NCBI GenBank assembly: GCA_027364845.1
Contig: DAHXOO010000001.1
Span: forward strand, 48,202-112,201
DNA: 64,000 nt
Origin: Pseudomonadota bacterium
GTDB taxonomy: Bacteria > Pseudomonadota > Gammaproteobacteria > Acidiferrobacterales > UBA6901
Direction of reading: 5' to 3'
Below, in pieces: positions 37,298-47,112 of the stretch. Within the stretch, counting starts at the first letter, position 1. Each line of letters begins with the position of its first letter. Made by a program: the position numbers and the translations under genes. The notes under the pieces were generated by a model. The model was not told where the DNA came from. It saw only the letters and a list, made by a program, of their open reading frames with translations, and did not search any database.

Positions 37298-38181
37298 GCC
37301 ACCGCGCACGGCTCGTGCCGGCCGCTGTGTATCAGGCGCTCCACGAAAAACTCGAGATGGCCGCGCGCAGTCTCCGGCATCGGCCAATCGTCAGCCTTCT
37401 GCGCCAAATTGCGGAACGCTGCTCCCGCGCGGCTACGCGGATAGACATCCATGACGGCCCGCTGCCTCTGCACCGCCTTGCGCAGATATTCGTCGTACGG
37501 CACCATTCCCAGATAATCGAGCGTGACATCCAGAAACCTGTCGGTAACACGTGCAATTTTGTCGAAAAGCGCGCGCCCTTCGTAGACGCTCTTGGCCATG
37601 TTCGAAAGGATGCGGAATCGGGACAGCCCGTAGTCGCGGCTCAGGACCTTGATTAGCGCATAGGCATCGGTGATCGAGGCCGGTTCATCGCATACCACAA
37701 CGATCACTTCCTGCGAGGCGCGGCTGAAGCTGATGACGCTGTCGGAAATGCCGGCCGCTGTATCAACGACGAGAGCATCCAGCTTTTGGCCGAGCTCGCT
37801 GAACGCGCGAATGATGCCGGCGTGTCCGGCTGGACCGAGATCGGCCATCGTTCGCACACCGGAGGAAGCAGGCACGATCTTAAGACCCGAAGGACCGGTG
37901 AGAATCACTTCCTCCAGCGAACGTTCACCACTTATGACGTGCGAGAGGTTGTAGGCCGGATGCAGTCCAAGAACGACGTCCACGTTCGCAAGCCCTAGGT
38001 CTGCGTCAAGCAGCAGCGTCTCACGGCCGTTTAGCGCCAACCCCAGTGCAAGGTTCACCGACACGTTGGTCTTGCCGACCCCACCCTTGCCGCTGGTGAC
38101 TGCGATGACCCGCACCGGTCTCGGCTGGGCTATGCGACGCAGTCCTGCAGCCTGATCAGCAGTTTGTTCAGACGCAAGCAT
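37294..38181 (-). CDS. fleN: Flagellar number regulator FleN/FlhG
   Basis: The 295-residue MinD-like ATPase has the deviant Walker A SGKGGVGKTNVSVN (about 30-37) and LLLDADLGLANVDVVLGL. FleN counteracts FleQ and, with FlhF, sets the number and place of polar flagella. It overlaps flhF by 14 bases and fliA by four, so all three are coupled. The C-terminal part lacks an obvious amphipathic membrane-targeting helix, though the last residues were not analysed further. Confidence 0.95.
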   Translation of the reverse strand: MLASEQTADQAAGLRRIAQPRPVRVIAVTSGKGGVGKTNVSVNLALGLALNGRETLLLDADLGLANVDVVLGLHPAYNLSHVISGERSLEEVILTGPSGLKIVPASSGVRTMADLGPAGHAGIIRAFSELGQKLDALVVDTAAGISDSVISFSRASQEVIVVVCDEPASITDAYALIKVLSRDYGLSRFRILSNMAKSVYEGRALFDKIARVTDRFLDVTLDYLGMVPYDEYLRKAVQRQRAVMDVYPRSRAGAAFRNLAQKADDWPMPETARGHLEFFVERLIHSGRHEPCAVA

Positions 38182-39346
38182 CGGTCGCGACCCTCCTCGG
38201 ACTTTCTATCGTTTGATCGGTGCTACGCAGCATGTGCGCGGCACGCGCGGCAAGGGTGACGGCGGTACTGACGAGGCTGTGTGCCCGCGCCACCGCCAGG
38301 TCCTCCGGTACCCGCTGTCCGTCGCTGACATAGGCTACCGGTAACTTTTGCTGTATCACTACGCTCAGCAAACCACCAAGGCTTATCGCCTCGTCAACCT
38401 TCGTGATAATGCAGCCACGGAGTCGTGCGCCATGAAATGCTCTCGCCGCTTCCAGGGCTCCGGACATCTGGCTTGCGGCGGATAGCACCAGATAGGTCCC
38501 CAGCCGCTCGCCACCATCGGCGAGCAGCGCGAGTTGCTCGGAAAGGCGCAGATCGCGCTGACTCATGCCGGCACTGTCCACCAGAATGAGGCGCTTGTCG
38601 GAAAACGCCGCCAGGGCTGCACGCAGTTCCTCACCATTTGCCGCCAGGCGTACCGGAAGACCGAGAATCCTCGCGTAGGTACGCAGCTGCTCATGCGCGC
38701 CAATGCGGTAGCTGTCGGTCGTAACGAGCGCTACATGTCGGGCACCGTGTCGCAGTACAAAGCGCGCAGCAAGCTTGGCGATCGTGGTTGTCTTGCCCAC
38801 GCCGGTTGGCCCGATAAGCGCCACGACACCGCCGTGATCGAGAACGACGTCACTAGTCACCTGCAGGCGATGGGCAAGTATTGCCAACACCTGCCGCCAG
38901 GCCGCTTCGTAGTCATTGGTCTGAGCGGCCTCGTTCGCAATCTGACGAGCAAGCGCTGGACCGATTCCCATGTCGCGCAAACTGTGCAACAGGCGTGCGC
39001 GTATCGGATTGCGCCGCGCCAGATCGCCCCAGGCGAGGCTGGAGAGCTGCTGCTCGAGCAGGCCACGCAAGGATTTCATTTCACGGCGCATTTCCACAAG
39101 CGCAGGTTCTTGTGACCATTCGATACGCGCAGCGCCCGCGGCAGGCTTGTGCGCTGCCGAGGTGCTGGGGACGGAAGCCCCTTCTGCACGCTGCAGCAGG
39201 GCTTCGTCATAGTCCACCGCAGCAATGATCTCCACTCCGCCTTCAACCTTGGTATTCGAGAGGATGACCGCGTCGGGTCCCTGCTCCTCGCGCACCATGC
39301 GAATGGCTTGGCGGATGTTCGGCGCAAAAAAACGCTTGATTCGCAT
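38168..39346 (-). CDS. flhF: SRP-type GTPase FlhF, polar flagellum placement
   Basis: The 392-residue protein has an N-terminal basic B-domain, an N domain and a GTPase domain with GPTGVGKTTTIAKLAARF (about 179-196), TTDSYRIGAHEQL and LVDSAGMSQRD. FlhF marks the cell pole for flagellar assembly. ATG 39346 is preferred to ATG 39361 because AGGAAA lies before it and MRIKRFFAPN is the family start. Confidence 0.95.
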   Translation of the reverse strand: MRIKRFFAPNIRQAIRMVREEQGPDAVILSNTKVEGGVEIIAAVDYDEALLQRAEGASVPSTSAAHKPAAGAARIEWSQEPALVEMRREMKSLRGLLEQQLSSLAWGDLARRNPIRARLLHSLRDMGIGPALARQIANEAAQTNDYEAAWRQVLAILAHRLQVTSDVVLDHGGVVALIGPTGVGKTTTIAKLAARFVLRHGARHVALVTTDSYRIGAHEQLRTYARILGLPVRLAANGEELRAALAAFSDKRLILVDSAGMSQRDLRLSEQLALLADGGERLGTYLVLSAASQMSGALEAARAFHGARLRGCIITKVDEAISLGGLLSVVIQQKLPVAYVSDGQRVPEDLAVARAHSLVSTAVTLAARAAHMLRSTDQTIESPRRVATDACV

Positions 39347-39387
39347 TCTGCTTTTCCTCATCCAGTCAGCCGTTCATTCCGCTGCGC

Positions 39388-41481
39388 TTATTTGCCCACC
39401 GTCGCAACGATCCGGATCTGCTTGTTGTCGGGAATCTCGTTGTATGAAAGCACGCGCAGCCCCGGCACGGTATGGCGCGTAAAGCGCGCCAACCAAGGGC
39501 GCAGGGTGGCGGAAGCCAGCAACACCGCCGGCTGTCCCGCCGCTTCCTGGCGCTGGGTGCTTTCCGAGAGCGCCTTGCGCATACGGTCAACCAGACCGGG
39601 CTCGAATCCCATTCCCCCCTCGCCCGCAACTTGCAGCGATTGTTGCAATATCTGTTCCAGGGATGGATCCAAAGTGATGACGGGTAGTTCAGCAGCTATC
39701 CCGTTGATATGCTGAAGGATGGTGCGGCCAAGCGCCAATCGAACTGCGGCTGTAAGGACGGCAGTATCTTGACTCTGGGCTCCCTGAACCGCCAAGGTTT
39801 CGGCGATAGCGCGGATGTCGCGCACCGGAATCCGTTCTTCCAAAAGATTCTGCAACACCTTCAACACCACCCCCAGTGACAACGTTTTGGGCACGAGATC
39901 TTCCACCAGCTTGGGTGCAGTCTTCGCCAGGTTGTTGAGCATCTGCTGCACATCTTCACGTCCCAGCAGTTCATGGGCATGGTCCTGGAGAAGCTGGCTG
40001 AGGTGGGTGGCGATGACCGTTGCCGGATCGACCACCGTGTAACCCAGAGTAAGTGCCTGCTCGCGCATATGGCGCTCGATCCATACAGCCTCGAGCCCGA
40101 ATGCTGGGTCGCGCGTGGCCGCGCCGGCGATGTTTCCGTAGACGCGTCCGGGATTGATCGCCATATCGCGCTCCGTCTGCACGTCACCCTGGCCAACCAT
40201 CACCCCATGAAGGCTGATGCGATAGGCGTTCGGCGCCAATTCGAGGTTGTCGCGGATATGCACGGCGGGCACCAGGAACCCAAGCTCCTGAGACAGCTTC
40301 TTGCGCACCCCCTTGATGCGCACCATGAGCTGGCCACCCTGGGCCTTGTCCACTAACGGTATCAGCCGGTATCCGACTTCCAGGCCGATGGTGTCGGGCG
40401 GAATCACGTCTTCCCAGCTCAGCTCGCGCGGCTCCCCCGGTGCGGTGGCGGGCGCATCGACCGTCGCAGGCATCAAGACTTGTACCTGCTTGCGCTTGGC
40501 AATCATGTACGCCGTGGCCCCGCAAACCGAGGCAAGCGTGAGAAAGGCGAGATTCGGCATGCCGGGTATAATGCCGATCGCGCCGATAACGCCTGCGGTG
40601 ACACCCAGGGCGCGCGGATTGTCGAACATCTGGGATACGATCTGCTTGCCCATGTCCTGGGCACTCGACACGCGGGTCACTATGATGGCCGCCGCTGTCG
40701 ACAGTATCAGCGAGGGGATCTGTGCCACCAGTCCGTCACCGATGGTCAGCAGCGTGTAGTTGTGGAGCGCGTCGCTGAACGCCATACCGTGCTGGATCAC
40801 GCCGATAGCAAGGCCGCCGAGAATATTGATGAACAGGATCAGGATGCCGGCAACCGCGTCGCCGCGCACGAACTTGCTCGCACCGTCCATGGAACCGTAG
40901 AAATCTGCCTCGCGGCCGACCTCCGAACGCCGCAGTTTGGCCTCCTCTTGGGTGATCAGACCGGCATTGAGATCGGCGTCAATCGCCATCTGTTTGCCGG
41001 GCATGGCATCAAGGGTGAAGCGCGCGCTAACTTCCGATACGCGGCCTGCGCCCTTTGTCACGACGACAAAGTTTATGATCACCAGGATCGCGAAGACGAC
41101 CAGGCCAACCGCATAGTTTCCACCCACAACGAACTCGCCGAAAGCCTTGATCACCTGTCCGGCGGCGCCTGAACCGTTCTGGCCGTGCAGCAGCACCACG
41201 CGCGTGGAGGCAATGTTGAGCGACAGCCGCAGAAGGGTCGCAATCAACAGCACCGTGGGGAAGGCGGCGAAGTCGAGCGGACGCATTGTGTATACCACTA
41301 CCAGTATCACAACCAGAGACAGCGCGATATTGAAGGTGAACAGTATGTCCAGAATCCGCGGTGGCAGCGGCACGATCACCATGGCCAATATGATGACCAG
41401 GAACAATGGTACGCCCAATGCAGTGCGGCCCAGTGCGCGCAAATCGAAGGTGGGGTTCATCTCGGCCATGGCTTCAGTCAC
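39388..41481 (-). CDS. flhA: Flagellar export gate protein FlhA
   Basis: The 697-residue protein has eight N-terminal membrane helices (from PLFLVIILAMVIVPLPP) with the FHIPEP-like cytoplasmic loop (ARFTLDAMPGKQMAIDADLNAG) and a large cytoplasmic domain. FlhA forms the nonameric export gate. The start is GTG 41481, overlapping flhB by eight bases. ATG 41469 or 41460 are alternatives. Confidence 0.96.
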   Translation of the reverse strand: MTEAMAEMNPTFDLRALGRTALGVPLFLVIILAMVIVPLPPRILDILFTFNIALSLVVILVVVYTMRPLDFAAFPTVLLIATLLRLSLNIASTRVVLLHGQNGSGAAGQVIKAFGEFVVGGNYAVGLVVFAILVIINFVVVTKGAGRVSEVSARFTLDAMPGKQMAIDADLNAGLITQEEAKLRRSEVGREADFYGSMDGASKFVRGDAVAGILILFINILGGLAIGVIQHGMAFSDALHNYTLLTIGDGLVAQIPSLILSTAAAIIVTRVSSAQDMGKQIVSQMFDNPRALGVTAGVIGAIGIIPGMPNLAFLTLASVCGATAYMIAKRKQVQVLMPATVDAPATAPGEPRELSWEDVIPPDTIGLEVGYRLIPLVDKAQGGQLMVRIKGVRKKLSQELGFLVPAVHIRDNLELAPNAYRISLHGVMVGQGDVQTERDMAINPGRVYGNIAGAATRDPAFGLEAVWIERHMREQALTLGYTVVDPATVIATHLSQLLQDHAHELLGREDVQQMLNNLAKTAPKLVEDLVPKTLSLGVVLKVLQNLLEERIPVRDIRAIAETLAVQGAQSQDTAVLTAAVRLALGRTILQHINGIAAELPVITLDPSLEQILQQSLQVAGEGGMGFEPGLVDRMRKALSESTQRQEAAGQPAVLLASATLRPWLARFTRHTVPGLRVLSYNEIPDNKQIRIVATVGK

Positions 41482-42598
41482 GCCTCAGATCGTCAGGGAT
41501 TTCCAGATCCGGCATCGGCTCCGCACCCGGCTCGGCACCGCGGCTGCGCAGCTGATAGACATAGGCGAGCACCTTGGCCACCGCCAGATACAGTCCCGCT
41601 GGTATTTCGCGTCCCAGTTCGGTGCTGTGATACAAGGCGCGCGCAAGGGGTGGAGCGCTAAGTATGGCTACGCGATGCTCGGCGCCCGTCTTGCGAATCT
41701 GCTCGGCGATCAAGTTCGCGCCCTTGGCCACGACCCGCGGCGCACGCATACGCGTCTGATCGTAGCGCAACGCAACCGCGTAATGCGTCGGATTGGTAAC
41801 AATGACGTCGGCTTTCGGCACCTCGGCCATCATGCGACGCTTTGACATCTCGCGCTGCATGCGCCGGATCTGAGCCTTGACCTCCGGCCTGCCGTCGGTT
41901 TCCTTAAATTCATCGCGCACCTCTTGGCGCGTCATCTTTAACTCGCGCGCATGATCCCAGAGCTGAAACGGCACATCGATGGCAGCGATCACGACCAGGC
42001 CCAAGCACAGGGTGATGAGCGACCAGACCAGTAAGTGCGCCAGATGGGGTAGTGCCACGTCCAGCGGCTCGGTTCCAAGACCGAGAAGCGCATCGACCTT
42101 GTGCCACATCAGCGCGGTGGCGATGACCGCCAGCAGCACGAATTTAGCCAGTGATTTGAGCAACTCCACCAGGCTGCGCAGGGAAAATATCCGCCCAATT
42201 CCCTGAATCGGATCCAACCTGTTCCACTTGAATCCGAGCGCCTGGGGGCTAAATGACCAGCCGCCCAGGGCAAGCGGCGCGAGCACAGCCGCGAACACCA
42301 TGATCAGCGCCAATGGTGCGAATCTGACAAGCATGGTCATCACCGCATGCAGGAAAAACTGTGGGCCGATGCTGGCATCCATTGCCGTACTGCGAGTGAG
42401 GTTGAGCGACCCGCGCATGAGATCACTGAGCCCATGAAGCAGGCTGCCACCGAGAAACAGCATTCCTCCGGCGGCTGCCAGCAAAAGAACCATAGTGTTC
42501 AGCTCGCGCGAACGCGCAACCTGGCCTTTTTCCTGCGCCTCCCGCAGGCGCTTCGGGGTAGCGCTTTCGGTACGTTCCTGACCACGGTCAACTGCCAT
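41474..42598 (-). CDS. flhB: Flagellar export switch protein FlhB
   Basis: The 374-residue membrane protein has four helices and a cytoplasmic domain with the self-cleaving motif NPTH at 269-272 (VIVTNPTHYAVALRYD). Cleavage changes export specificity from hook to filament after a signal from FliK. Overlaps fliR by 11 bases. A second FlhB-like C-terminal domain is encoded at 26319-26645. Confidence 0.97.
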   Translation of the reverse strand: MAVDRGQERTESATPKRLREAQEKGQVARSRELNTMVLLLAAAGGMLFLGGSLLHGLSDLMRGSLNLTRSTAMDASIGPQFFLHAVMTMLVRFAPLALIMVFAAVLAPLALGGWSFSPQALGFKWNRLDPIQGIGRIFSLRSLVELLKSLAKFVLLAVIATALMWHKVDALLGLGTEPLDVALPHLAHLLVWSLITLCLGLVVIAAIDVPFQLWDHARELKMTRQEVRDEFKETDGRPEVKAQIRRMQREMSKRRMMAEVPKADVIVTNPTHYAVALRYDQTRMRAPRVVAKGANLIAEQIRKTGAEHRVAILSAPPLARALYHSTELGREIPAGLYLAVAKVLAYVYQLRSRGAEPGAEPMPDLEIPDDLRRD

Positions 42599-43379
42599 GG
42601 ATTGTCCCTCTGGCCACCAGCTGCTGCATCAGGCCGAAAGCCGCGTCCGACAAGCGGTTGATCTGCGACGGCAGGTCCGGCAATGACATCAAGAGCACCA
42701 GCAGCCCCAGCAGCAGAGTCACTGGGAAGCCGACCGCGAACAAGTTGAGCTGTGGCGCGGCACGCGTCATGACGCCAAACGTGATGTTGACCAGCAGCAG
42801 CGCAGCGACCGCGGGCAGAGCCACCATGACTGCTCCAGAGAACATCTGCGTTCCCCACTCGGCCACCGCGTGCATGGCATCTGTTCCGAAACCGTGCGTC
42901 GAAATCGGAAGTGTTCGAAAGCTTTCCGCCAGCACTTCGATCATGATCAGGTGGCCGTTGAACGCCAGGAACAGCAGCGTTGTCATGACCACGTAGAACT
43001 GACTCAGCACCGGCACCTGCACGCCGCTGTTGGGATCGATCATGGCCGCAAAACCCAGCCCCATGAGCTGCCCGATCGTCTGTCCGGCTAGCTCCAACGC
43101 ATTGAACGTCAGACGCAGGATGAGCCCCATGGCGACGCCGATGAGCAGCTGCTGCAGCGTGATGAGCAGCGCATCCACACCCAAGGGATCGACGGCAGGC
43201 GCGACCGGCAGCAACGGGGCAACCACCAGCGTAACCAGCAGCGCCAACCCCAGCCGTATACGCATGGGGACGACCGCACTACCCACGATCGGTGCGGTGC
43301 CGATGAAGGCGCCGATACGGAACAGTGGCCACATATAGGACCCTATCCATGAGACGATTTCGGCGCTGGTGAGCTTCAT
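42588..43379 (-). CDS. fliR: Flagellar export protein FliR
   Basis: The 263-residue integral membrane protein has about six hydrophobic helices (for example IRLGLALLVTLVVAPLLPV and GVAMGLILRLTFNALELAGQ) and the conserved GQLMGLGFAAMIDP segment. FliP, FliQ and FliR form the helical export-gate core in the basal body. It lies 22 bases after fliQ. Confidence 0.95.
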   Translation of the reverse strand: MKLTSAEIVSWIGSYMWPLFRIGAFIGTAPIVGSAVVPMRIRLGLALLVTLVVAPLLPVAPAVDPLGVDALLITLQQLLIGVAMGLILRLTFNALELAGQTIGQLMGLGFAAMIDPNSGVQVPVLSQFYVVMTTLLFLAFNGHLIMIEVLAESFRTLPISTHGFGTDAMHAVAEWGTQMFSGAVMVALPAVAALLLVNITFGVMTRAAPQLNLFAVGFPVTLLLGLLVLLMSLPDLPSQINRLSDAAFGLMQQLVARGTIHGS

Positions 43380-43401
43380 GGGCTGTACCCGGACGACGTC
43401 A

Positions 43402-43677
43402 TCAGTTCAGCCCCACCAGAGTCGGAATGCTTTCGAACAGCTCGCGGGTATAGCCGATGATGAGATGCAGCATCCATGGCCCAGCGACCACCAGCACTAC
43501 AACCAGAATCATGAGCTTCGGTATAAAGCTCAAGGTCGTCTCGTTGATCTGGGTAGCAGCCTGGAACATGCCGACTAGAAGCCCCACGGCCAGGGCAGCG
43601 AGCAGCAGCGGCGCTGCCAACATGACCGTGACTTCAAGCGCCTGCTGTCCGATCGTCATTACCGATTCTGGGGACAT
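43402..43677 (-). CDS. fliQ: Flagellar export protein FliQ
   Basis: The 91-residue protein has two membrane helices (VTVMLAAPLLLAALAVGLLVG and LMILVVVLVVAGPWML) with the conserved AATQINETTLSFIPK loop. ATG 43677 matches the family length; the longer open frame overlaps fliP. It is part of the FliPQR export core. Confidence 0.96.
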   Translation of the reverse strand: MSPESVMTIGQQALEVTVMLAAPLLLAALAVGLLVGMFQAATQINETTLSFIPKLMILVVVLVVAGPWMLHLIIGYTRELFESIPTLVGLN

Positions 43678-43687
43678 GGCGCGCTCC

Positions 43688-44443
43688 TCAGGTGTGAAAG
43701 CTCGCGGCGAGCGTTCCCACCACCAATCCCCAGCCATTGACCAACACAAAAAGCATGAGCTTGAACGGGAAGGAGATCGTCTGCGGTGAAAGCATCACCA
43801 TGCCCATAGCCATGAGCACACTTGCTACCACGAGATCGATGATTACGAATGGAATGTAGATCAGAAAGCCGATCTGGAAGGCCGTCTTGAGCTCGCTGGT
43901 CGCGAATGCCGGCACCAGCAGCGACATCGGGGTCTTGTCAGGCGATGCGATGCTTTCATGCCCGGCTATATGGGCGAACAGCGCGATGTCGCTCTCGCGG
44001 GTCTGGGCAAGCATGAATTCCTTGAGCGGCTTGCTTGCCTTCTGCAACGCCTGGTCGAGAGGCAGGCTCCGGTTCATGTAAGGCTGCAATGCATCGGTAT
44101 TGATGCGATCGAACACCGGCGCCATGACGAAGAATGTCAGAAACAGAGCCAGTCCGAGCAGAATCTGGTTGGGTGGCGTCTGCCCCGTCCCCAAAGCCTG
44201 GCGCAGGATCGCAAGAACGACAATGATGCGCGTAAACGACGTCATCATCATGAGCCCGGCGGGCAAAAGCGTCAGCGCAGTCATCACTGCGAGAATCTGC
44301 AGACTCACCGAATAAGTCTGGCCGCCACCTGGAGCGGGCGTGACGGTAAATGCAGCAAGACCGGCTGGGGATGCAGCCGCCGCATGCGGCGCAAGCAGCA
44401 ACAGCAGTGGTGCGGCGAGAACCAGGACAGAACGGTACTTCAT
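43688..44443 (-). CDS. fliP: Flagellar export protein FliP
   Basis: The 251-residue protein has a cleavable signal sequence ([14 protein letters not shown]), then FliP helices with the signature [44 protein letters not shown] 44443 overlaps the fliO stop (ATGA). It builds the FliPQR core complex at the base of the flagellum. Confidence 0.96.
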   Translation of the reverse strand: MKYRSVLVLAAPLLLLLAPHAAAASPAGLAAFTVTPAPGGGQTYSVSLQILAVMTALTLLPAGLMMMTSFTRIIVVLAILRQALGTGQTPPNQILLGLALFLTFFVMAPVFDRINTDALQPYMNRSLPLDQALQKASKPLKEFMLAQTRESDIALFAHIAGHESIASPDKTPMSLLVPAFATSELKTAFQIGFLIYIPFVIIDLVVASVLMAMGMVMLSPQTISFPFKLMLFVLVNGWGLVVGTLAASFHT

Positions 44444-44943
44444 GACCGCTTCTCCTGTTTGAGCACCGATGCCAGACGTGCCGCAAATCCCTGGCCTGGC
44501 GCGGCTGCTTGCGGCGTGCTCGGAATCGCCCGGTCCAGAATGTGAAGCATTTGGACACGTCCGGGTGCAACGCCCAGCAGCAGCTGGCGTTCCCCGACCT
44601 GGATCAGAACTGCACGCTCGCGTGGCCCGAGCGACAGTCCTCCCACGATGCGCAGGCTCCCGCCGGCACCCGACTGCAGGTGCCCGAACCGACGCAGCAG
44701 CCAGGCCGCGGCAGCAATAACAAGCAGCACCAGAATCAGCCCTAGCAGGATCTGGAACAGGCTCGCGGCCACAGTTCGTGAGACTGTCATGGTCGCCTTG
44801 GTGGCCGCTACAGCGGACGCTGCCGGAATTACCGCGAGCATCGGCGTCAACCACATAAGGAATTTGGTACGCATTATGGATCGCGTCGGTAGTCTGCCGG
44901 CACGAATTGGCGCCAGCAGTCGTCGATTGGACATACTTATCAT
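44440..44943 (-). CDS. fliO: Flagellar export chaperone FliO
   Basis: The 167-residue protein has one or two membrane segments ([16 protein letters not shown] and [23 protein letters not shown]) and a small cytoplasmic domain ([32 protein letters not shown]) typical of FliO. It stabilises FliP. ATG 44943 is coupled to the fliN stop by ATGA; ATG 44874 would give a shorter leader. Confidence 0.92.
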   Translation of the reverse strand: MISMSNRRLLAPIRAGRLPTRSIMRTKFLMWLTPMLAVIPAASAVAATKATMTVSRTVAASLFQILLGLILVLLVIAAAAWLLRRFGHLQSGAGGSLRIVGGLSLGPRERAVLIQVGERQLLLGVAPGRVQMLHILDRAIPSTPQAAAPGQGFAARLASVLKQEKRS

Positions 44944-45284
44944 TTCAGTTTCTGCACGCGTTCTGCGGCGCTGATCACGTCCGTCAGCCGGATACCGAAT
45001 TTTTCGTTGACCACCACCACCTCACCGTGCGCAATTAGTGTCCCGTTGACCAGAACATCAAGAGGCTCGCCAGCTAGGCGGTCGAGTTCGACGACCGAGC
45101 CCTGGTTGAGCTGCATCAGGTGACGAATGCTGATGCGCGTGCGCCCGATTTCCATCGAGATCGTCACCGGAATATCGAGTATCACCTCGAGGTTGGCGTC
45201 CCCAGCCGCCGCACTGCCCTCGGCCTTAAGGTCAGGCAGGGGTGCGGGCACGTAGTCGCCGCTCTTTGTCGCTATATCGTTCAT
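44940..45284 (-). CDS. fliN: Flagellar motor switch protein FliN
   Basis: The 114-residue protein has a disordered start and a SpoA domain ([46 protein letters not shown]). FliN is part of the C-ring and binds FliH. A GGAGAG site precedes ATG 45284. Confidence 0.97.
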   Translation of the reverse strand: MNDIATKSGDYVPAPLPDLKAEGSAAAGDANLEVILDIPVTISMEIGRTRISIRHLMQLNQGSVVELDRLAGEPLDVLVNGTLIAHGEVVVVNEKFGIRLTDVISAAERVQKLK

Positions 45285-45305
45285 AGTCTCTCCATTTGTT
45301 GCTCG

Positions 45306-46304
45306 CTACTTTTGCTGTGGCAGATGTTTGATCGCTTCCATCACCTTGATTGCCCGGTTTCCGCGCGAAACACCGTATCTGCCCCGGAACGTCGGCACGT
45401 TCTCCGCCTTGAGCAACACATGGCTTGGGAACTCGATGGGGATCACATCACCCGCCTTCAGGTTCATCAGTTCGCGCAGAGATATCTCGGCCTCCGTGAG
45501 CGTGCTGCTGACCTCGACCACAGCCTCCTTGACCTCCTCACGCAGGGCAATCAGCCAGCGCTCATCGATCTGGTCCCGATCGCTTTGCAGACCAGTATTG
45601 AGCAGCTCGCGGATCGGCTCGACCATCGAGTACGGCATCGCGATGTGCGCCTCACCACCATCGCCTTCAATCTCAATGCGAAAGGTGCTTACCACAACAA
45701 CCTCACTGGGACTGACGATGTTCGCAAACTGCGGATTGACCTCGGAACTGACAAATTCGAAATTCACCGGCAGTACCGGCTTCCAGGCCTCTTTAAGATC
45801 GTGGAACACCTGCTCCAGCATCATTTGGATGATGCGTTGCTCGGTGCCCGTGAATTCCCTGCCCTCGATCTTTGCCCGGAAACGCGTGGCGCCACCAAAA
45901 AAGTTGTTGACCACTGCAAAAACAAGATTCGGATCGAAAATCATGAGCGCGCTGCCGCGCAACGGCTTGACGCGCACGATGTTGAGGCTGGTCGGCACGA
46001 ACAGGCCGTGCACAAATTCCGAAAACTTGAACATCTTCACTTCGCCGGCACTTATCTCCGGCGAGCGCCGCAGCATATTGAACAGGCTGATTCGCAGCAG
46101 CCGCGCGAAACGGTCATTGACCATTTCCAGCGTGGGCAGGCGCCCACGCACGATGCGGTCCTGGCTGGCGATATCAAGCGGGCGCGCGATACCGTCATGC
46201 GCACCCAGTTCGTCCTGAGTTTTTACACTGCCACTCTCCACGCCGGTCAGCAGCGCGTCGATTTCGTCCTGGCTGAGTAGATCGTTCGCTGCCATGGCCG
46301 TCAC
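45306..46304 (-). CDS. fliM: Flagellar motor switch protein FliM
   Basis: The 332-residue protein begins with the CheY-binding motif LSQDEIDALL (residues 10-19), followed by the middle CheC-like domain (GGATRF motif) and a C-terminal SpoA domain. The GTG 46304 start overlaps the fliL stop (GTGA); ATG 46295 is an alternative. FliM senses phospho-CheY in the C-ring. Confidence 0.97.
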   Translation of the reverse strand: MTAMAANDLLSQDEIDALLTGVESGSVKTQDELGAHDGIARPLDIASQDRIVRGRLPTLEMVNDRFARLLRISLFNMLRRSPEISAGEVKMFKFSEFVHGLFVPTSLNIVRVKPLRGSALMIFDPNLVFAVVNNFFGGATRFRAKIEGREFTGTEQRIIQMMLEQVFHDLKEAWKPVLPVNFEFVSSEVNPQFANIVSPSEVVVVSTFRIEIEGDGGEAHIAMPYSMVEPIRELLNTGLQSDRDQIDERWLIALREEVKEAVVEVSSTLTEAEISLRELMNLKAGDVIPIEFPSHVLLKAENVPTFRGRYGVSRGNRAIKVMEAIKHLPQQK

Positions 46305-46891
46305 TGCATCACGAAGCTGGTAAAGTACACGGCATAAACCTGCGGACTGCCGGTCTCCTGCTGCAGGATCTTCTGAATCTCGGCGAGCGCCTCGGTGCGG
46401 ACCTTTTCCTTTCCAGCGAGCGTACTCAGGTCCGCGGAACTCTGGTTGCTCAGCAGCATCACCAGGTTGTTACGGATATGAGGCATGTATTCCTTCACGT
46501 CCTTGATCGCTGCCGGCTCGTGCGCCATAACTTCGATGGTTACCTGGAGGAAATGCATTGCATTCTGGCCCTGGAAGTTCACGACGAAAGGCGGGTCCAG
46601 AGCCAAGTACAGCTCCTGCTTGGTGTTCCGCGGCTGAGTCGGGGCCAGCTTCGGCTTCGGGGCCGGTTGTACCGGCGCCGTACCCGTTGCAGCGCTGGAG
46701 GCGGCATGACCGCCCGCAAGCATGCGGGTGATGAGGAAAGTTCCGAGAATCGAGGCAACCAGCAACAGCATGGCACCGCTTGCGATCAGCAAAACCTTCT
46801 TGCCGCCGCCTTTCGCCGGTGCTTTGGCCTTCTTATCGTCGTCGTCTTCGTCATCCCGGTCTCGACGATCACGTTCTTCCGTCTTTGCCAT
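46301..46891 (-). CDS. fliL: Flagellar basal-body protein FliL
   Basis: The 196-residue protein has a highly charged cytoplasmic start (residues 1-31), one membrane helix (VLLIASGAMLLLVASILGTFL) and a periplasmic FliL domain (LYLALDPPFVVNF, ending VYAVYFTSFVMQ). FliL assists the stator. It is the first gene of the fliLMNOPQR-flhBA segment and has its own sigma-54-type promoter. Confidence 0.93.
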   Translation of the reverse strand: MAKTEERDRRDRDDEDDDDKKAKAPAKGGGKKVLLIASGAMLLLVASILGTFLITRMLAGGHAASSAATGTAPVQPAPKPKLAPTQPRNTKQELYLALDPPFVVNFQGQNAMHFLQVTIEVMAHEPAAIKDVKEYMPHIRNNLVMLLSNQSSADLSTLAGKEKVRTEALAEIQKILQQETGSPQVYAVYFTSFVMQ

Positions 46892-46928
46892 TCAGCCAGC
46901 CCTCGATCCGTTGCATGTCCCACCTTTA

Positions 46929-46943
46929 GCAAGACGCATGCCA
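46929..46943 (-). promoter_or_regulatory. Sigma-54 promoter of fliL
   Basis: On the minus strand the sequence is TGGCATGCGTCTTGC, with GG and GC ten bases apart, as required by sigma-54. Transcription should start about 12 bases downstream, near 46917, leaving a leader of roughly 25 bases before the fliL ATG at 46891. FleQ or FleR is the likely activator. Confidence 0.8.
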
Positions 46944-47112
46944 CCGGAAGACGGGACATAACTGGCGGACTTTCAGGGGGTTAACACTTGATCAACGGCG
47001 ATTCGACAAGAATTTGACGGGATTTCCGTGGCCGGTGGCGTAAACCCGGCTCGGCTGGAACATTGCCGACAAGCAAGACTAGCCAGTGAGCATGGGCACT
47101 GCTGGGGGCGAC

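Noticed and set aside
45120..46280. Plus-strand open frame of 386 codons
   Set aside because: It is antisense to fliM and fliN and has the composition of a shadow frame.
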